Shown: positions 1-8,985 of the stretch, in pieces | How positions within the stretch are numbered: the first letter of the stretch is position 1 | Layout: each line of letters opens with the position of its first letter | Source: Pirellulales bacterium | GTDB taxonomy: Bacteria > Planctomycetota > Planctomycetia > Pirellulales > JAICIG01 | DNA: 19,946 bases | Reading direction: 5' to 3' | Assembly (NCBI GenBank): GCA_025924495.1 | Contig: JAICIG010000100.1 | Span: 1 to 19,946 of the forward strand | Translations under genes and position numbers: made by a program | Notes under the pieces: model-generated | Databases searched by the model: none | What the model was told of the DNA's origin: nothing | The model's input: the letters and a program-made list of their open reading frames with translations, nothing else

Positions 1-1145
1 ACCAGGGGCGCATAGCGGATGAACTGGATGGTGTCGCCGAAACCTTGTTCGGCGTGGAGCAGGATCGTGCGCCCGTCGAGCGGGGAACCGTCCCACAGCG
101 GTTGCTTAAAAGGTCGTTCGGGAAGTTCGGGACATTTCCAGCGAAACTCGTATTCGGGCCAGGCTTGTTCCAGCTTGCCTTGCAGGAGCCAAACGAGCGC
201 GCGATTTTTATGCGCCTCGGCATAGCCCGGATTGAGCTCAAGAGCGTGCTGATAACAGGCAATCGCTTCGTCTGCGCGTCCTTGTTCCGCGAGCACGAAT
301 CCCAAGCTCAAGTGCGACTCGGCCCGATCAGGTCGCAGTCGGAGCGCCTCGCGGCAACTGGCGGCGGCCTCGTCAAAGCTGCCGCGTCGCAAGTAGGCCA
401 TGCCCAGCCCGCCGTGCGCTTCGGCAAATTCGGGCAATAGTCGCACTGCTTCGCGCAGGCTGAAAATTGCCTCGTCGATGCGATCTTGCTCGCGTAAGAG
501 ATTGCCCAGATTGTTGTGCGCCTCGGCAAAATAGGGCCTTAGCTGAGTGGCGCGCCGGAAGCAGGATTCCGCCTCTTCGCGGCGTCCCTGCTCGGTGAGG
601 GCCGCTCCGAGGTTGTTGTAGGCGTCGGCGAAGTCGGGCTTGAGCCGGATGGCTTCGCGGCAGCAAGCCGCCGAAGCGTCGAAATTGCGCAGCTCGCGCA
701 GCAAGTTACCCAGATTGTTGTGCGCTTCGGCGAAGTCGGGCTTGAGCCGCACCGCCTGCTGGTATCGCACCAATGCCTCGTCGCGCCGACCTTGTTCCTT
801 GAGAATGTTGCCCAGGTTGTTGTGGGCGTGCGCGAAGTCGGGCTTCAGTTCGATTGCGTTCGCAAAGCTTGCCGCGGCCGCCTCTCGCTGCTGCTGCCTT
901 GCCTGGCAAATTCCCAAGCTGTTATAGGTCTGGGCGTCCGGCTTGACCGTTGCCGCCTGTTGATAGTGGGCGGCGGCCTCCGCAAGTCGGCCCTGCGTTT
1001 GGCAGAGCGTCGCCAATAACAGCCATGCTTCGATGCGTGACGGTTCTTGGGCCAGCACTTGCCGATAAGCCGACTCGGCATTACGGAAATCGCCCGCCTG
1101 GTGATATTGCTGGCCTGAGGCCAGCAGTTCATTTGTAGAAGGCAT
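1..1145 (-). CDS. TPR protein with glycosyltransferase-like C-terminus (3' end cut by window)
   Basis: The reading frame is open from an ATG at 1145 to the window edge, giving 381 complete codons with no stop. A GGGAGAG ribosome binding site lies a few bases upstream. About ten 34-residue tetratricopeptide repeats fill residues 5 to 330, several with the signature AEAHNNLGNLL followed by DEA and a KPDF-type turn. After them comes a WPEYEFRW stretch and then HAEQGFGDTIQFIRYAPL. In planctomycete TPR proteins, this EQGxGDTxQFxRY segment opens a domain related to glycosyltransferases (family 9 or OGT-like). No signal peptide is visible, so it is probably cytoplasmic. TPRs bind protein partners; the sugar-transfer role is inferred from family resemblance because the catalytic part lies outside the window. 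It is divergent from the surface-protein gene at 1589. Confidence 0.85.
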   Translation of the reverse strand, partial: MPSTNELLASGQQYHQAGDFRNAESAYRQVLAQEPSRIEAWLLLATLCQTQGRLAEAAAHYQQAATVKPDAQTYNSLGICQARQQQREAAAASFANAIELKPDFAHAHNNLGNILKEQGRRDEALVRYQQAVRLKPDFAEAHNNLGNLLRELRNFDASAACCREAIRLKPDFADAYNNLGAALTEQGRREEAESCFRRATQLRPYFAEAHNNLGNLLREQDRIDEAIFSLREAVRLLPEFAEAHGGLGMAYLRRGSFDEAAASCREALRLRPDRAESHLSLGFVLAEQGRADEAIACYQHALELNPGYAEAHKNRALVWLLQGKLEQAWPEYEFRWKCPELPERPFKQPLWDGSPLDGRTILLHAEQGFGDTIQFIRYAPL

Positions 1146-1588
1146 CAACTCTCCCAGCCAGGCGGTTCGATGTGCACCCCGACCCACGATCATTTTTTCG
1201 GAATTTGCAGGTTATTGCCAGCGCTGCCGAATATTCCGGCCGTCATAGACGGCAGCAATCCCTTGTTGCGGTTCGCAATCTGAGCTTCTTGCGGACTTTG
1301 AGGAAGAGAACCGCCACGCCCCGGTGCGCGCCTGGCGCCTTTAAGGATACATCTTGCCCGCCAATCGGCCACCCGCGCGAATGTAACTCGCAAATCAGAA
1401 TCGCAGCGGGAAGTTCGCAAAAAAACGGTTCGTTTCCCGTTGAACACGAGAGCCGCGGAATTAGTCTGGAAAGCTCAACTGCGAACCCAATCGCTAATCG
1501 TGCGGAGCTCTTGGAACAGGCTCCGCTGGGAACACGCTGGGGCTTCTCCATCTTCCGGCCGCGACGGCCCTACTCGGAGGCGATGCAC
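1146..1588. other. Divergent intergenic region, no gene found
   Basis: This 443-base gap separates the TPR gene (-) from the surface-protein gene (+). The plus-strand frame is open from a GTG at 1172, but its translation shows no domain, no repeat and no signal peptide, and the best ribosome binding site lies just before 1589. A short inverted repeat GCCGTC-ATA-GACGGC occurs at 1239-1253. I see no convincing sigma-70 promoter. It presumably holds the promoters and leaders of both genes. Confidence 0.5.
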
Positions 1589-3889
1589 ATGTTATTGCCA
1601 AGTCGGCGCAAACGAGTCAAGAAGTATTCGGCGGCCCAACGCCGCAAGATTGCTCGTCCAAGTGACTCGCAGTGTGCGTTTCAGATGCTTGAGGACCGCT
1701 TGGTCATGAGCGTATCGCCGGTCGGCAATACGCTGCAATTCGTGGAAGGCGTGTCGGCCTCGGCGGTCGTCGCCACCTTTACGAGTTCGGACCCCGGGTC
1801 GCCGGCGGCTAGCATGTTCTCGGCGACCATCGAGTGGGGCGATGGCGCAACGACGGCCGGAACCGTGAGCGGCTCGGCGGGCAGCTACAGCGTTTCGGGC
1901 GCCCATGCTTACGCTGACGAGACAGCCGCCGGCGCGCCCAACGCGTTGACAATCACCATCATCGACTCTATCGACGATACGGACGCCACTATTGGCAGCA
2001 CGGCCAACGTGGCCGAAGCGGACAACTTCACCGCAAACCCGCTGACGTTCGCAGCCACCGAGGGACAATTATTCTCCGGCACGGTCGCGACGTTCGCCAA
2101 TGCGAATCCCAATAACACGGCCAATGATTTGACCGCGTCGATCGACTGGGGCGATGGCCTGACCACAACGGGGCAGATCACGCTCTCCGGCGGCGTCTAC
2201 TCCGTAAGCGGCACGCATTACTTTTTCGAAGAAGGAACGCAGACGGTCAAAGTCGTCATCGCCGACGATGCTCCTGGAACGGCATCGGCGACCGCACTGA
2301 GTACGGCAAGCATCGCGAATGTGCCCGTGAACGTCACGGCTTCGGATATTTCCACGACGGAAGGCGGGACCTTCAATGGGGCGGTCGCCACTTTCACCGA
2401 TCCGGGAGGGCCCGAAGAGGAGGCAGACTACAGCGCGCTCATCGCGTGGGGAGACGGTACGACATCTGCCGGAACCATCGTCTCCAATGATGGCTTCTTC
2501 ACAGTCTTCGGTTCGCATCTCTATGCCGAAGAAGGGGACCAAAAGATGGTCGTCACCATTATCGATGATCCGTCATCGACATTGGCGGCGACGGCTTCAT
2601 CGACTGCAACCGCAACGGTGGCCGAAGTGGACGTCGTTGCCGCGGGCGGGCTGACCATTACCGGCGCCGCCCAACAGGCGATCGGCAATCAGGTCGTTGC
2701 GACGTTTAGCGACCCCGCAGGCGCAGAATCGGTCTCGGACTACACGGCTCAGATCGACTGGGGCGATGGCTCCACGTCGGCCGGCACGATTACCAGCAGC
2801 GGCGGAACTTTCGCCATAGTCGGCAACCATACGTATTCCCAGGCCGGCTCGTTTCAACTTGTGGTCGTCGTTTCTCATGAAACAGCAAACCCATCGACCG
2901 TCACGAGCGCCGCTGTAATCTCGCAAGCCTCGCAGCCGATCGTCGCTACGCTCGTTTCACCGCTCAGCGGATTCGAGCGGAGCCCGCTGAATGCCGCTCT
3001 GGTCGTGTTCCGGTCGGGCGATGGTTCGGAGGCGGCGAGCGACTTTAAAGCGACTATAAATTGGGAAGACGGAACCACGTCCATGGGTTCCGTCGTCGCT
3101 TCAAACGGGTCTTACACGGTCCTTGGCTCGCACCTTTATCTGGACGAAGGCACGTTCCCGGTCGGAACGACGATTACACGCGGCAGCGCCGCGGCAACCG
3201 TCAACAGCTCGGCCAGTATCCTCGAAGAACTGTTGCCGAACGGCACGCGCGGGACTGCCGACCAGCGATTTATTAGCGAGACTTATCGCGATTTATTCAA
3301 CCGCCAGATCGACCCAACGGCTTTGCCATTCTGGGGCGGACAGTTGCTGTCAGGACGGTCTCACGAGGAGGTCGCACTCGATATCGTCACAATCGCGCTG
3401 CCGCATGAATTCGGCGCGGATCAGGTGCAGGCGGCGTTCCAGCACTTCTTGCATCGAGATGCCGATCCCCAAGCGGTCGCCTACTTGAGCAGCCTGTTGG
3501 CACACGGCGCCACGCCCGAGCAACTGGATTCCTTAATCGTCGGTTCAGACGAGTATTATCAGAAGCGCGGCGGCGGCACGAACAACGGCTTTACGGAAGC
3601 TTTGTTCCAAGACGCGTTGCATCGCGACGCCGATCCAGGGGCTCTGGCGTCGTGTAATTTCTTGCTGCAGCACGGAGCAACCCGCGGACAACTGGCCGAC
3701 TTCGTATTCAACAGCTTCGAATACAAGCAGGATCTGGTCATGGGCTACTATCTGACGTTCCTCGATCGGCCGGCCGATATCGGCGGCCTGAATCTGTACG
3801 CCATGGAGCTGAAAGCGGGTATGTCGGACTTCGCCGTGATGGCCAAGATCATCGGTTCCGACGAATATTTCCGCAAGGTCGCGAATTAG
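1589..3889 (+). CDS. Surface/exported protein with Ig/PKD-like WGDG repeats and C-terminal DUF4214-like repeats
   Basis: The ATG at 1589 is chosen because GGAGG ends 8 bases before it; an ATG at 1583 is only 2 bases from GGAGG. The product is 766 residues. It opens with a strongly basic stretch (SRRKRVKK) and then LEDRLVMS near residue 40, the N-terminal motif seen in many large planctomycete exported proteins that lack a classical signal peptide. Five beta-rich units of about 100 residues follow, each with a W-G/E-D-G motif (residues 83, 187, 287, 391, 492), a TTSAGT-like strand and a GSHxYxEEG strand; they resemble PKD/Ig-like adhesive domains. From about residue 555 there are four units of about 55 residues with LF/HRxxDPxAL and GSDEYY motifs, typical of DUF4214, a family common in secreted and S-layer-associated proteins. 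A role in adhesion or cell-surface structure is inferred. The gene ends 84 bases before the convergent gene at 3974. Confidence 0.88.
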   Translation: MLLPSRRKRVKKYSAAQRRKIARPSDSQCAFQMLEDRLVMSVSPVGNTLQFVEGVSASAVVATFTSSDPGSPAASMFSATIEWGDGATTAGTVSGSAGSYSVSGAHAYADETAAGAPNALTITIIDSIDDTDATIGSTANVAEADNFTANPLTFAATEGQLFSGTVATFANANPNNTANDLTASIDWGDGLTTTGQITLSGGVYSVSGTHYFFEEGTQTVKVVIADDAPGTASATALSTASIANVPVNVTASDISTTEGGTFNGAVATFTDPGGPEEEADYSALIAWGDGTTSAGTIVSNDGFFTVFGSHLYAEEGDQKMVVTIIDDPSSTLAATASSTATATVAEVDVVAAGGLTITGAAQQAIGNQVVATFSDPAGAESVSDYTAQIDWGDGSTSAGTITSSGGTFAIVGNHTYSQAGSFQLVVVVSHETANPSTVTSAAVISQASQPIVATLVSPLSGFERSPLNAALVVFRSGDGSEAASDFKATINWEDGTTSMGSVVASNGSYTVLGSHLYLDEGTFPVGTTITRGSAAATVNSSASILEELLPNGTRGTADQRFISETYRDLFNRQIDPTALPFWGGQLLSGRSHEEVALDIVTIALPHEFGADQVQAAFQHFLHRDADPQAVAYLSSLLAHGATPEQLDSLIVGSDEYYQKRGGGTNNGFTEALFQDALHRDADPGALASCNFLLQHGATRGQLADFVFNSFEYKQDLVMGYYLTFLDRPADIGGLNLYAMELKAGMSDFAVMAKIIGSDEYFRKVAN

Positions 3890-3973
3890 CGAGGTTTGAG
3901 CGAAACCCGCCGCGCGCTCCGTGGGATTTTCGTTGTCAGGCGCCCACGATCTCGAACGGCAAACCGCGAAATC

Positions 3974-6900
3974 CTACTTGCCGCCTGCCGCAGCCGGCTG
4001 ACTTGCCTCAGCCGGCAAGGGCGGCTGGTCCGGGCCGGACAGATAACCGATCAGGTTGCGCAGTTCGGGCTCGCTCAGTTTTTCCAAGAGTCCCTCAGGC
4101 ATCAGCGAGAGTTTTGATTTCTCGCTGGCCTCAATCTCGTTTTTAGCGAGCGACAAACGCTCGTTCTGCGTTTGCACGGCCAGCACTTCGTCATCTTCCT
4201 GCACGATGATGCCGTTGATGACGCGGCCGTCGTCGGTTTGGATCACCGTCATTTGATAATCTCGGCCGACTAGCGCGCTGGGATCGACCAGGTTTTCAAG
4301 CAGATAATCGAGGTTCGTCCGCTGCGCGCCGGTGAGTTCAGGGCCAACCTGTCCGCCTTCACCGAACAATTTGTGGCAAGCGCCGCAGTGCCGCACGAAC
4401 AATCTACGACCTGCCGAGCGGTCGGCGGTCTTGATGCGCTCCGCAGGAAGCATGCTCTTGTACTTCGCAATAAATGCCGCTTTGTCCTGCGAGGGGGCGC
4501 GAATCTCGCCCCACACTTTCGCGAGTTGCCTGGTTACGTTGGCGTCGTTCATGCTTTGCAATTGCCGCACGGTGAATGCCGATACATCGCGGCGTGAAAT
4601 CCGCCCGCTTTCGACCGCCGAAAGTAATGCCAGGGCGAAAGACGGCCGCGATGCCAGGGTCGAAACGGCGTCAGCCCGATCGCTCTCGTTGAACGATTCA
4701 TAATGCTGCAAGATCAATTGCGGCGCCGCATCGTCGCCATATGCTGCGAGGGCGCGCAAGGCGGCGCCTCGCATCGCCGGTTCGTCTAGCAGTTTCGCTG
4801 CAAGACTCCTGGTTTCAGGATCTTTTTGTTGCACAAGCGCCTCTAAGGCCTTAGTTCGCTCGGCGGCTGGGGCGTCGGCGATGCTGGCAGTTTTTCTTAA
4901 GGCCGCATAAGCGTCGCGATCGCCGAACACGAGTGCTAACAGCGTGGCGTGTTCTCGCACCTCGCGACGCGAACTGGCGGATAGCTTCTGGTAAACCGTA
5001 CTCCAACGCTGCGGCGCGAGTACCTGGCGGCGGCCTTCCAGCGCCTCGCGCACCCCGACGAGCAAGTCGAGTTGCACGGAAGGCTTGACTGCGGTTCCAA
5101 GGGCATCGACCAAGGGATCGAGGTCCGTTGGTGATTGTTCCGCCACCTCGGCAGGAATTCCCCAGGCGGCCCGCCGGGCCAAGAATTGCCGGACCAAAGG
5201 CAATTCGGCCCGGTTTGCCAAGGCCAAGGCGCGCGGCGCATCCGCGGGGACGAGCGGTTCGACAGCGTACCAAACCATCAACGTCAGGTTCAGATCTTCC
5301 GCGTCATCGCCATGGGCAAGCAAGGCTGCGGCCAGGTTCCAACGCTGCTCGATCGGCAATCGCTGCATGATCGAAGCAAGCTGCAACCGGACCACCGGCG
5401 AGGGATCGCTCGCGGCCAGTTTCTCGCAAGCGGCGAGCATGGAAGGCGATAGTTTTTTGTCTTCTGCCGCCAGCCGAATCGCCCAGGCGCGCACATAAGC
5501 TTCGGAGCTGGCGAGCAGCTTCCCCAGTTCTTCGTTGCTCAGGCCGCCCGCTACGTGCAGCGCCCATAACGCGCGGAGCTGCCGCGTAACGTCGGTTTGA
5601 TTCGCCAGTTGTCTGAATAAAGCAGTGCGCGTTCCCGCATTTAGCTTGCCGCTCGCGGCGCGCTCTTGCAACAAACGCCTGGCATGCGAGACCTGCCAAT
5701 CGTTTTTGTGCAACTGAAGTTGCACCAACTGCTCGTCGCTGAAATTGTGGAGATCGGCGGAAAAGGGCTGAGCTTTTCCGTAGGTAACTTTGTAGATGCG
5801 TCCGCTAGTCCGATGCACGTCTTCGTAGTCATGGCATTCGCCGCTGTCGGTCCAGTCGGCGACATAGACGCCGCCGTCGGGTCCGTATTTGACGACTAGC
5901 CCGCGGAACCAAGGATCGGGAACGAGCAAGAAGTCTTCGCCGTGATGCGCGACATAGCCGGAGCGCTGATGGGCCAAGATGTCGTGATTCACTCGGTTGC
6001 CATGAATGTTGCAGGTGAACAGGCCGTTGCGATACTCGCCGGGCCAGTTATCGCCCAGATAGACCATGGCGCCCGAGTGAGCGTGTCCGCCGCCGGGCTT
6101 GTCGTGCTCCCCCTTTCCGCCGCGCGAGCTGGTCCAATGGCCGCCACCCCAATGAATATGGTCCGCGCAGCTCTCCATCAGCCGGTACGAATGTTGATTC
6201 ATGTCCTGGCCGAACATCCGCTGAAAGTGCGCTCCAGGCACGACATGCCAGAGATGCTGAATCACGCAGTTCGTAATGAACATCTGCCCGAATTCATCGA
6301 AGTCGAGCCCCCATGGGTTAGTCGTGCCATGGGCCACGGCTTCATGTAGCTTCAACGTTGGATGATAGCGCCACACGCCGCAATTGATGCTTGTGCGTTC
6401 GTCATCGGGTGCGCCGGGCTTGCCGATCTTCGAATTCGACAAGATGCCGTTGCAGCCATAGAGCCAGCCGTCAGGGCCCCATGCGAGCCCGTTGAAGACG
6501 TTGTGCTTGGCGCTCAAATCCCAGCCATCAAGCACCACTTGCGGCTCGCCGTCGGGAACGTCGTCGCCATCCGCATCGGGCACAAAAACCAGATTCGGCG
6601 TTGAGCACAGCCAGACGCCGCCGAAGCCAAGCTCAAGTCCAGAGAGATTGCTCCCTTTGTCAAAGAAGACCTTTCGTTGATCGAATCGGCCATCGCCGTC
6701 TTGATCCTCGAAAATCACGACTCGATCGTGGCCGCCGGCCTTGGCGTCGCGGTTCCATTCGGGATATGAGAGGCATTCGACCGCCCACAACCGCCCCCGA
6801 TCGTCGAACGCCAACGCGATCGGCTGCACCAGGTCTGGCTCAGCCGCGAACACGGTCGCTTGAAAGCCTTTTGGCAGAGTCATCTGTTGGGCGGTTGCCA

Positions 6901-6988
6901 GGGGCGACAACGGCGCCTCGGGTTCGGCCGCGTAGGCGGCGACAGCCAGCGACAAGTTCAGTAACACTAACGGCAGTCGAACATGCAT
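3974..6988 (-). CDS. Secreted PVC-type heme-binding protein: beta-propeller dehydrogenase-like domain, HEAT-like region, cytochrome c
   Basis: The frame is open upstream to 7144, but the ATG at 6988 starts a clear signal peptide (LPLVLLNLSLAVAAYA, cleavage probably before AEPE), giving 1004 residues. Residues 35 to 450 match the N-terminal propeller found in planctomycete and verrucomicrobial 'membrane-bound dehydrogenase' proteins (TIGR02604 type), with sequences such as FDDRGRLWAVE and GPDGWLYG. The middle is a helical, Ala/Leu-rich HEAT-like region. The C-terminal 150 residues form a cytochrome c domain (TIGR02603 type) with CGACH at residues 868-872 and a likely axial Met at 963 in LMPEG. 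The expected role is oxidation of a sugar or similar substrate outside the cytoplasm with electron transfer through heme; the substrate cannot be read from sequence. It lies 174 bases downstream of the PLP-enzyme gene on the same strand. Confidence 0.93.
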   Translation of the reverse strand: MHVRLPLVLLNLSLAVAAYAAEPEAPLSPLATAQQMTLPKGFQATVFAAEPDLVQPIALAFDDRGRLWAVECLSYPEWNRDAKAGGHDRVVIFEDQDGDGRFDQRKVFFDKGSNLSGLELGFGGVWLCSTPNLVFVPDADGDDVPDGEPQVVLDGWDLSAKHNVFNGLAWGPDGWLYGCNGILSNSKIGKPGAPDDERTSINCGVWRYHPTLKLHEAVAHGTTNPWGLDFDEFGQMFITNCVIQHLWHVVPGAHFQRMFGQDMNQHSYRLMESCADHIHWGGGHWTSSRGGKGEHDKPGGGHAHSGAMVYLGDNWPGEYRNGLFTCNIHGNRVNHDILAHQRSGYVAHHGEDFLLVPDPWFRGLVVKYGPDGGVYVADWTDSGECHDYEDVHRTSGRIYKVTYGKAQPFSADLHNFSDEQLVQLQLHKNDWQVSHARRLLQERAASGKLNAGTRTALFRQLANQTDVTRQLRALWALHVAGGLSNEELGKLLASSEAYVRAWAIRLAAEDKKLSPSMLAACEKLAASDPSPVVRLQLASIMQRLPIEQRWNLAAALLAHGDDAEDLNLTLMVWYAVEPLVPADAPRALALANRAELPLVRQFLARRAAWGIPAEVAEQSPTDLDPLVDALGTAVKPSVQLDLLVGVREALEGRRQVLAPQRWSTVYQKLSASSRREVREHATLLALVFGDRDAYAALRKTASIADAPAAERTKALEALVQQKDPETRSLAAKLLDEPAMRGAALRALAAYGDDAAPQLILQHYESFNESDRADAVSTLASRPSFALALLSAVESGRISRRDVSAFTVRQLQSMNDANVTRQLAKVWGEIRAPSQDKAAFIAKYKSMLPAERIKTADRSAGRRLFVRHCGACHKLFGEGGQVGPELTGAQRTNLDYLLENLVDPSALVGRDYQMTVIQTDDGRVINGIIVQEDDEVLAVQTQNERLSLAKNEIEASEKSKLSLMPEGLLEKLSEPELRNLIGYLSGPDQPPLPAEASQPAAAGGK

Positions 6989-7162
6989 GACGCGACCTGG
7001 AGCGGTAGAAAGTTCGTCAGCCGGCAACCGTATTGCCAGCGGCTCGCCGCCGGCGAGCATTGCTATTGTGCGCGGCGGTAAAAACCCTCGCAACCAACAA
7101 TGCCCAGCGTTGCCGGATTCCCGTGTCAGTCCGGAAACCGCCATCGAGACAACAAGATCGAC

Positions 7163-8407
7163 TCAAACGCCGAGCCGTTCCAAGGCGTCTTGCAACTGAT
7201 CCCAACGTTGCTCGAGGCTGCCCGTGTAGCCAATCGAGACGCGGATCAGTCCGGACGAGATCCCGGCTCGGCTCAAATCGGCGGGCGACATTTCGCTCGA
7301 AGTGGAACTGGCCGAGCACGACAGCAACGTGTCGAAGTATCCGAGGCTCACCGCGATATAACCGAATCCCTCCTGGTTCTGCAGAATTTCCAGGAATCGG
7401 TTCGCTCGATCCGCCGTCTCCAGATCGATACAGAAAATACCGCCATAACCGTAGCCCGGATTGGCGAGGCGAGACATCAGTTGGTGCTGCGGATGTGAAG
7501 GCAGGCCCGGGTAAATGACCGGCACGCCGCGTTCTTCGAGTCGCTGGCTGAAGGTCATGGCACGGCGGCTGTGCTCGGCTACGCGCAGACCGAGATGAGG
7601 CAGTCGCAGGCTGATCTCGAATGCGATTCGCGGATCCATGGTCGGCCCCAGCAGCATCAGCGAACCGGTGTGTAGATCCATCATGCCGTTGATCAGGTCA
7701 TGGTCTCCGCAGATGGCGCCGGCAATGCAATCCGAGGCGCCATTGATGAACTTGGTCAGGCTGTGAACCACAATGTCCGCGCCTAACTGGGCCGGCGAGA
7801 GAACCATCGGCGAGAAGGTGTTGTCGACGACCAGCTTGGCGCCGTGTCGATGGGCGATTTCCGCCAGCTTCGGAATATCGGCCATGACGAGGGTCGGGTT
7901 CGACAATGATTCGACGTATAACAGTCGCGTGCGGTCTGTGAAGGCGGCTTCGACGGCAGCCAGATCGGTCGAAGGAACAAAACTTGCCTGAACGTTCGCT
8001 TTCCGCGGCAAGAAGTCGTGAAACAGTGCGAATGTTCCGCCATACAACGTGTCCGACGCGACGACATGATCCCCGTGATCGCAGCATTGCAGAACAGCGG
8101 CCGAAACGGCGCTCATGCCGCTTGCCGTGCAATACGCCGCCGGCGTACCTTCCAAGGCTGCTAATTCGCGTCCCAATACGTAAACGGTTGGATTGTAATG
8201 GCGGCCGTACAGATAAAAACCGCCGGACTCTGGACCGAGCTGCCCCTGGAACAGCTTGGGCAGCAACTCCGGATGCAGCACGGTAAAGGTGGTGCTCGCC
8301 TCGATCGACATGTTCACGCCGCCGTGTTCGCCGAACTCGTGGCGAAGATTGGCTAGCGATTCCGCGGGATCAAATCGGTCGCGTTGCGGAGAATCGGCTG
8401 CCGGCAT
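7163..8407 (-). CDS. PLP-dependent trans-sulfuration enzyme (Cys/Met metabolism family)
   Basis: The frame is open to 8560, but that would overlap the cold-shock gene. The ATG at 8407 has GAGGG 5 bases upstream and starts at the usual family position, giving 414 residues. The fold-type I Cys/Met metabolism signatures are present: YGRHYNPT (PLP phosphate contact from the partner subunit), TASGMSAV (phosphate-binding loop), VDNTFSP (the Asp that pairs with the pyridine nitrogen) and HSLTKFING with Lys219 as the Schiff-base lysine. The C-terminal GLIRVSIG is the conserved Arg segment that holds the substrate carboxylate. The family includes cystathionine gamma-synthase, cystathionine gamma-lyase, methionine gamma-lyase and O-acylhomoserine sulfhydrylase; I cannot choose among them here. 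It is likely a cytoplasmic tetramer. It lies 131 bases after the cold-shock gene on the same strand. Confidence 0.93.
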   Translation of the reverse strand: MPAADSPQRDRFDPAESLANLRHEFGEHGGVNMSIEASTTFTVLHPELLPKLFQGQLGPESGGFYLYGRHYNPTVYVLGRELAALEGTPAAYCTASGMSAVSAAVLQCCDHGDHVVASDTLYGGTFALFHDFLPRKANVQASFVPSTDLAAVEAAFTDRTRLLYVESLSNPTLVMADIPKLAEIAHRHGAKLVVDNTFSPMVLSPAQLGADIVVHSLTKFINGASDCIAGAICGDHDLINGMMDLHTGSLMLLGPTMDPRIAFEISLRLPHLGLRVAEHSRRAMTFSQRLEERGVPVIYPGLPSHPQHQLMSRLANPGYGYGGIFCIDLETADRANRFLEILQNQEGFGYIAVSLGYFDTLLSCSASSTSSEMSPADLSRAGISSGLIRVSIGYTGSLEQRWDQLQDALERLGV

Positions 8408-8538
8408 AGAGGCCCTCAACTGGTGGTAAAACTCCCTTGGCGGTAATCGGGCGCAGCAACTGCGGACTGTGACCCGGCGCGGATGCAGCGCCGCAGCCAG
8501 TCGCCCCGACGTTTCGCGGGCGCTTTGGAAGCGCGCAG

Positions 8539-8856
8539 TTATTCTACGCTGCTGCGCCAATCGGGTTTCTTACGCCGCGCCGAAGGATGTCGGCGCAAAG
8601 GCCGAAATTCATCGTCCGAACTCGGGAACGTGATGGGACCGTCGTAGGGGGTCACAGCGTTTGCCTTGGGTCCGCGATCGCCGGCGGGCGCGGCCGGATC
8701 GAGCTCATAGGCAACGCCTTGACCTTCTTTGAGCCGCTCAAACTGCCCGGGTTTAAACGTCGAGCAGTGAAAGAACACGTCGCCGCTGCCATCGCTGGGC
8801 AGAATAAACCCAAACCCCTTATCGAACATTAGTTTCTTGATCACGCCCAGCGGCAT
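8539..8856 (-). CDS. Cold-shock-domain protein with basic C-terminal tail
   Basis: The product is 105 residues starting at ATG 8856. The N-terminal 70 residues form a cold-shock domain: the RNP1 motif KGFGFI is at 13-18 and the RNP2 motif VFFHCS is at 27-32, followed by the usual LKEGQGVAYEL strand. CspA proteins are about 70 residues, so about 35 residues are extra, ending in an Arg/Lys-rich tail (RPLRRHPSARRKKPDW). The domain binds single-stranded RNA or DNA and usually acts as an RNA chaperone; the basic tail may add nucleic-acid affinity. The ribosome binding site is weak. The leader before 8856 is short, about 129 bases to the cyclophilin stop, and I did not identify a cold-shock box. 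Confidence 0.93.
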   Translation of the reverse strand: MPLGVIKKLMFDKGFGFILPSDGSGDVFFHCSTFKPGQFERLKEGQGVAYELDPAAPAGDRGPKANAVTPYDGPITFPSSDDEFRPLRRHPSARRKKPDWRSSVE

Positions 8857-8985
8857 CGTCGCACTCGAATGTCAATGAAATTCGTCACGCTCCGCAAGTC
8901 GTTCCCTTCGAGCAACTGCAGCCGCGTGCGACGCGATTCCTTGTCATTATACAGCGGCCAAACGGACCGCTTGGACTATTGCCCG

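Noticed and set aside
1172..1588. In-frame extension of the surface-protein gene upstream to a GTG at 1172
   Set aside because: The 139 extra residues show no domain, signal or repeat, and the strong GGAGG lies just before 1589.
1592..2542. Minus-strand open frames of about 158 residues
   Set aside because: They mirror the repeats of the plus-strand surface protein; their repetitive look reflects that gene.
7042..7058. GCTCGCC-GCC-GGCGAGC hairpin as a terminator after the PLP-enzyme gene
   Set aside because: Good stem but no T-run on the minus strand and over 100 bases from the stop; such GC hairpins are expected by chance here.
6989..7144. Longer N-terminus for the heme-binding protein
   Set aside because: It would bury the clear signal peptide that starts at 6988.
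8408..8560. Longer N-terminus for the PLP enzyme
   Set aside because: It would overlap the cold-shock gene; the extra residues are Arg-rich and unlike the family, while 8407 has a good ribosome binding site.
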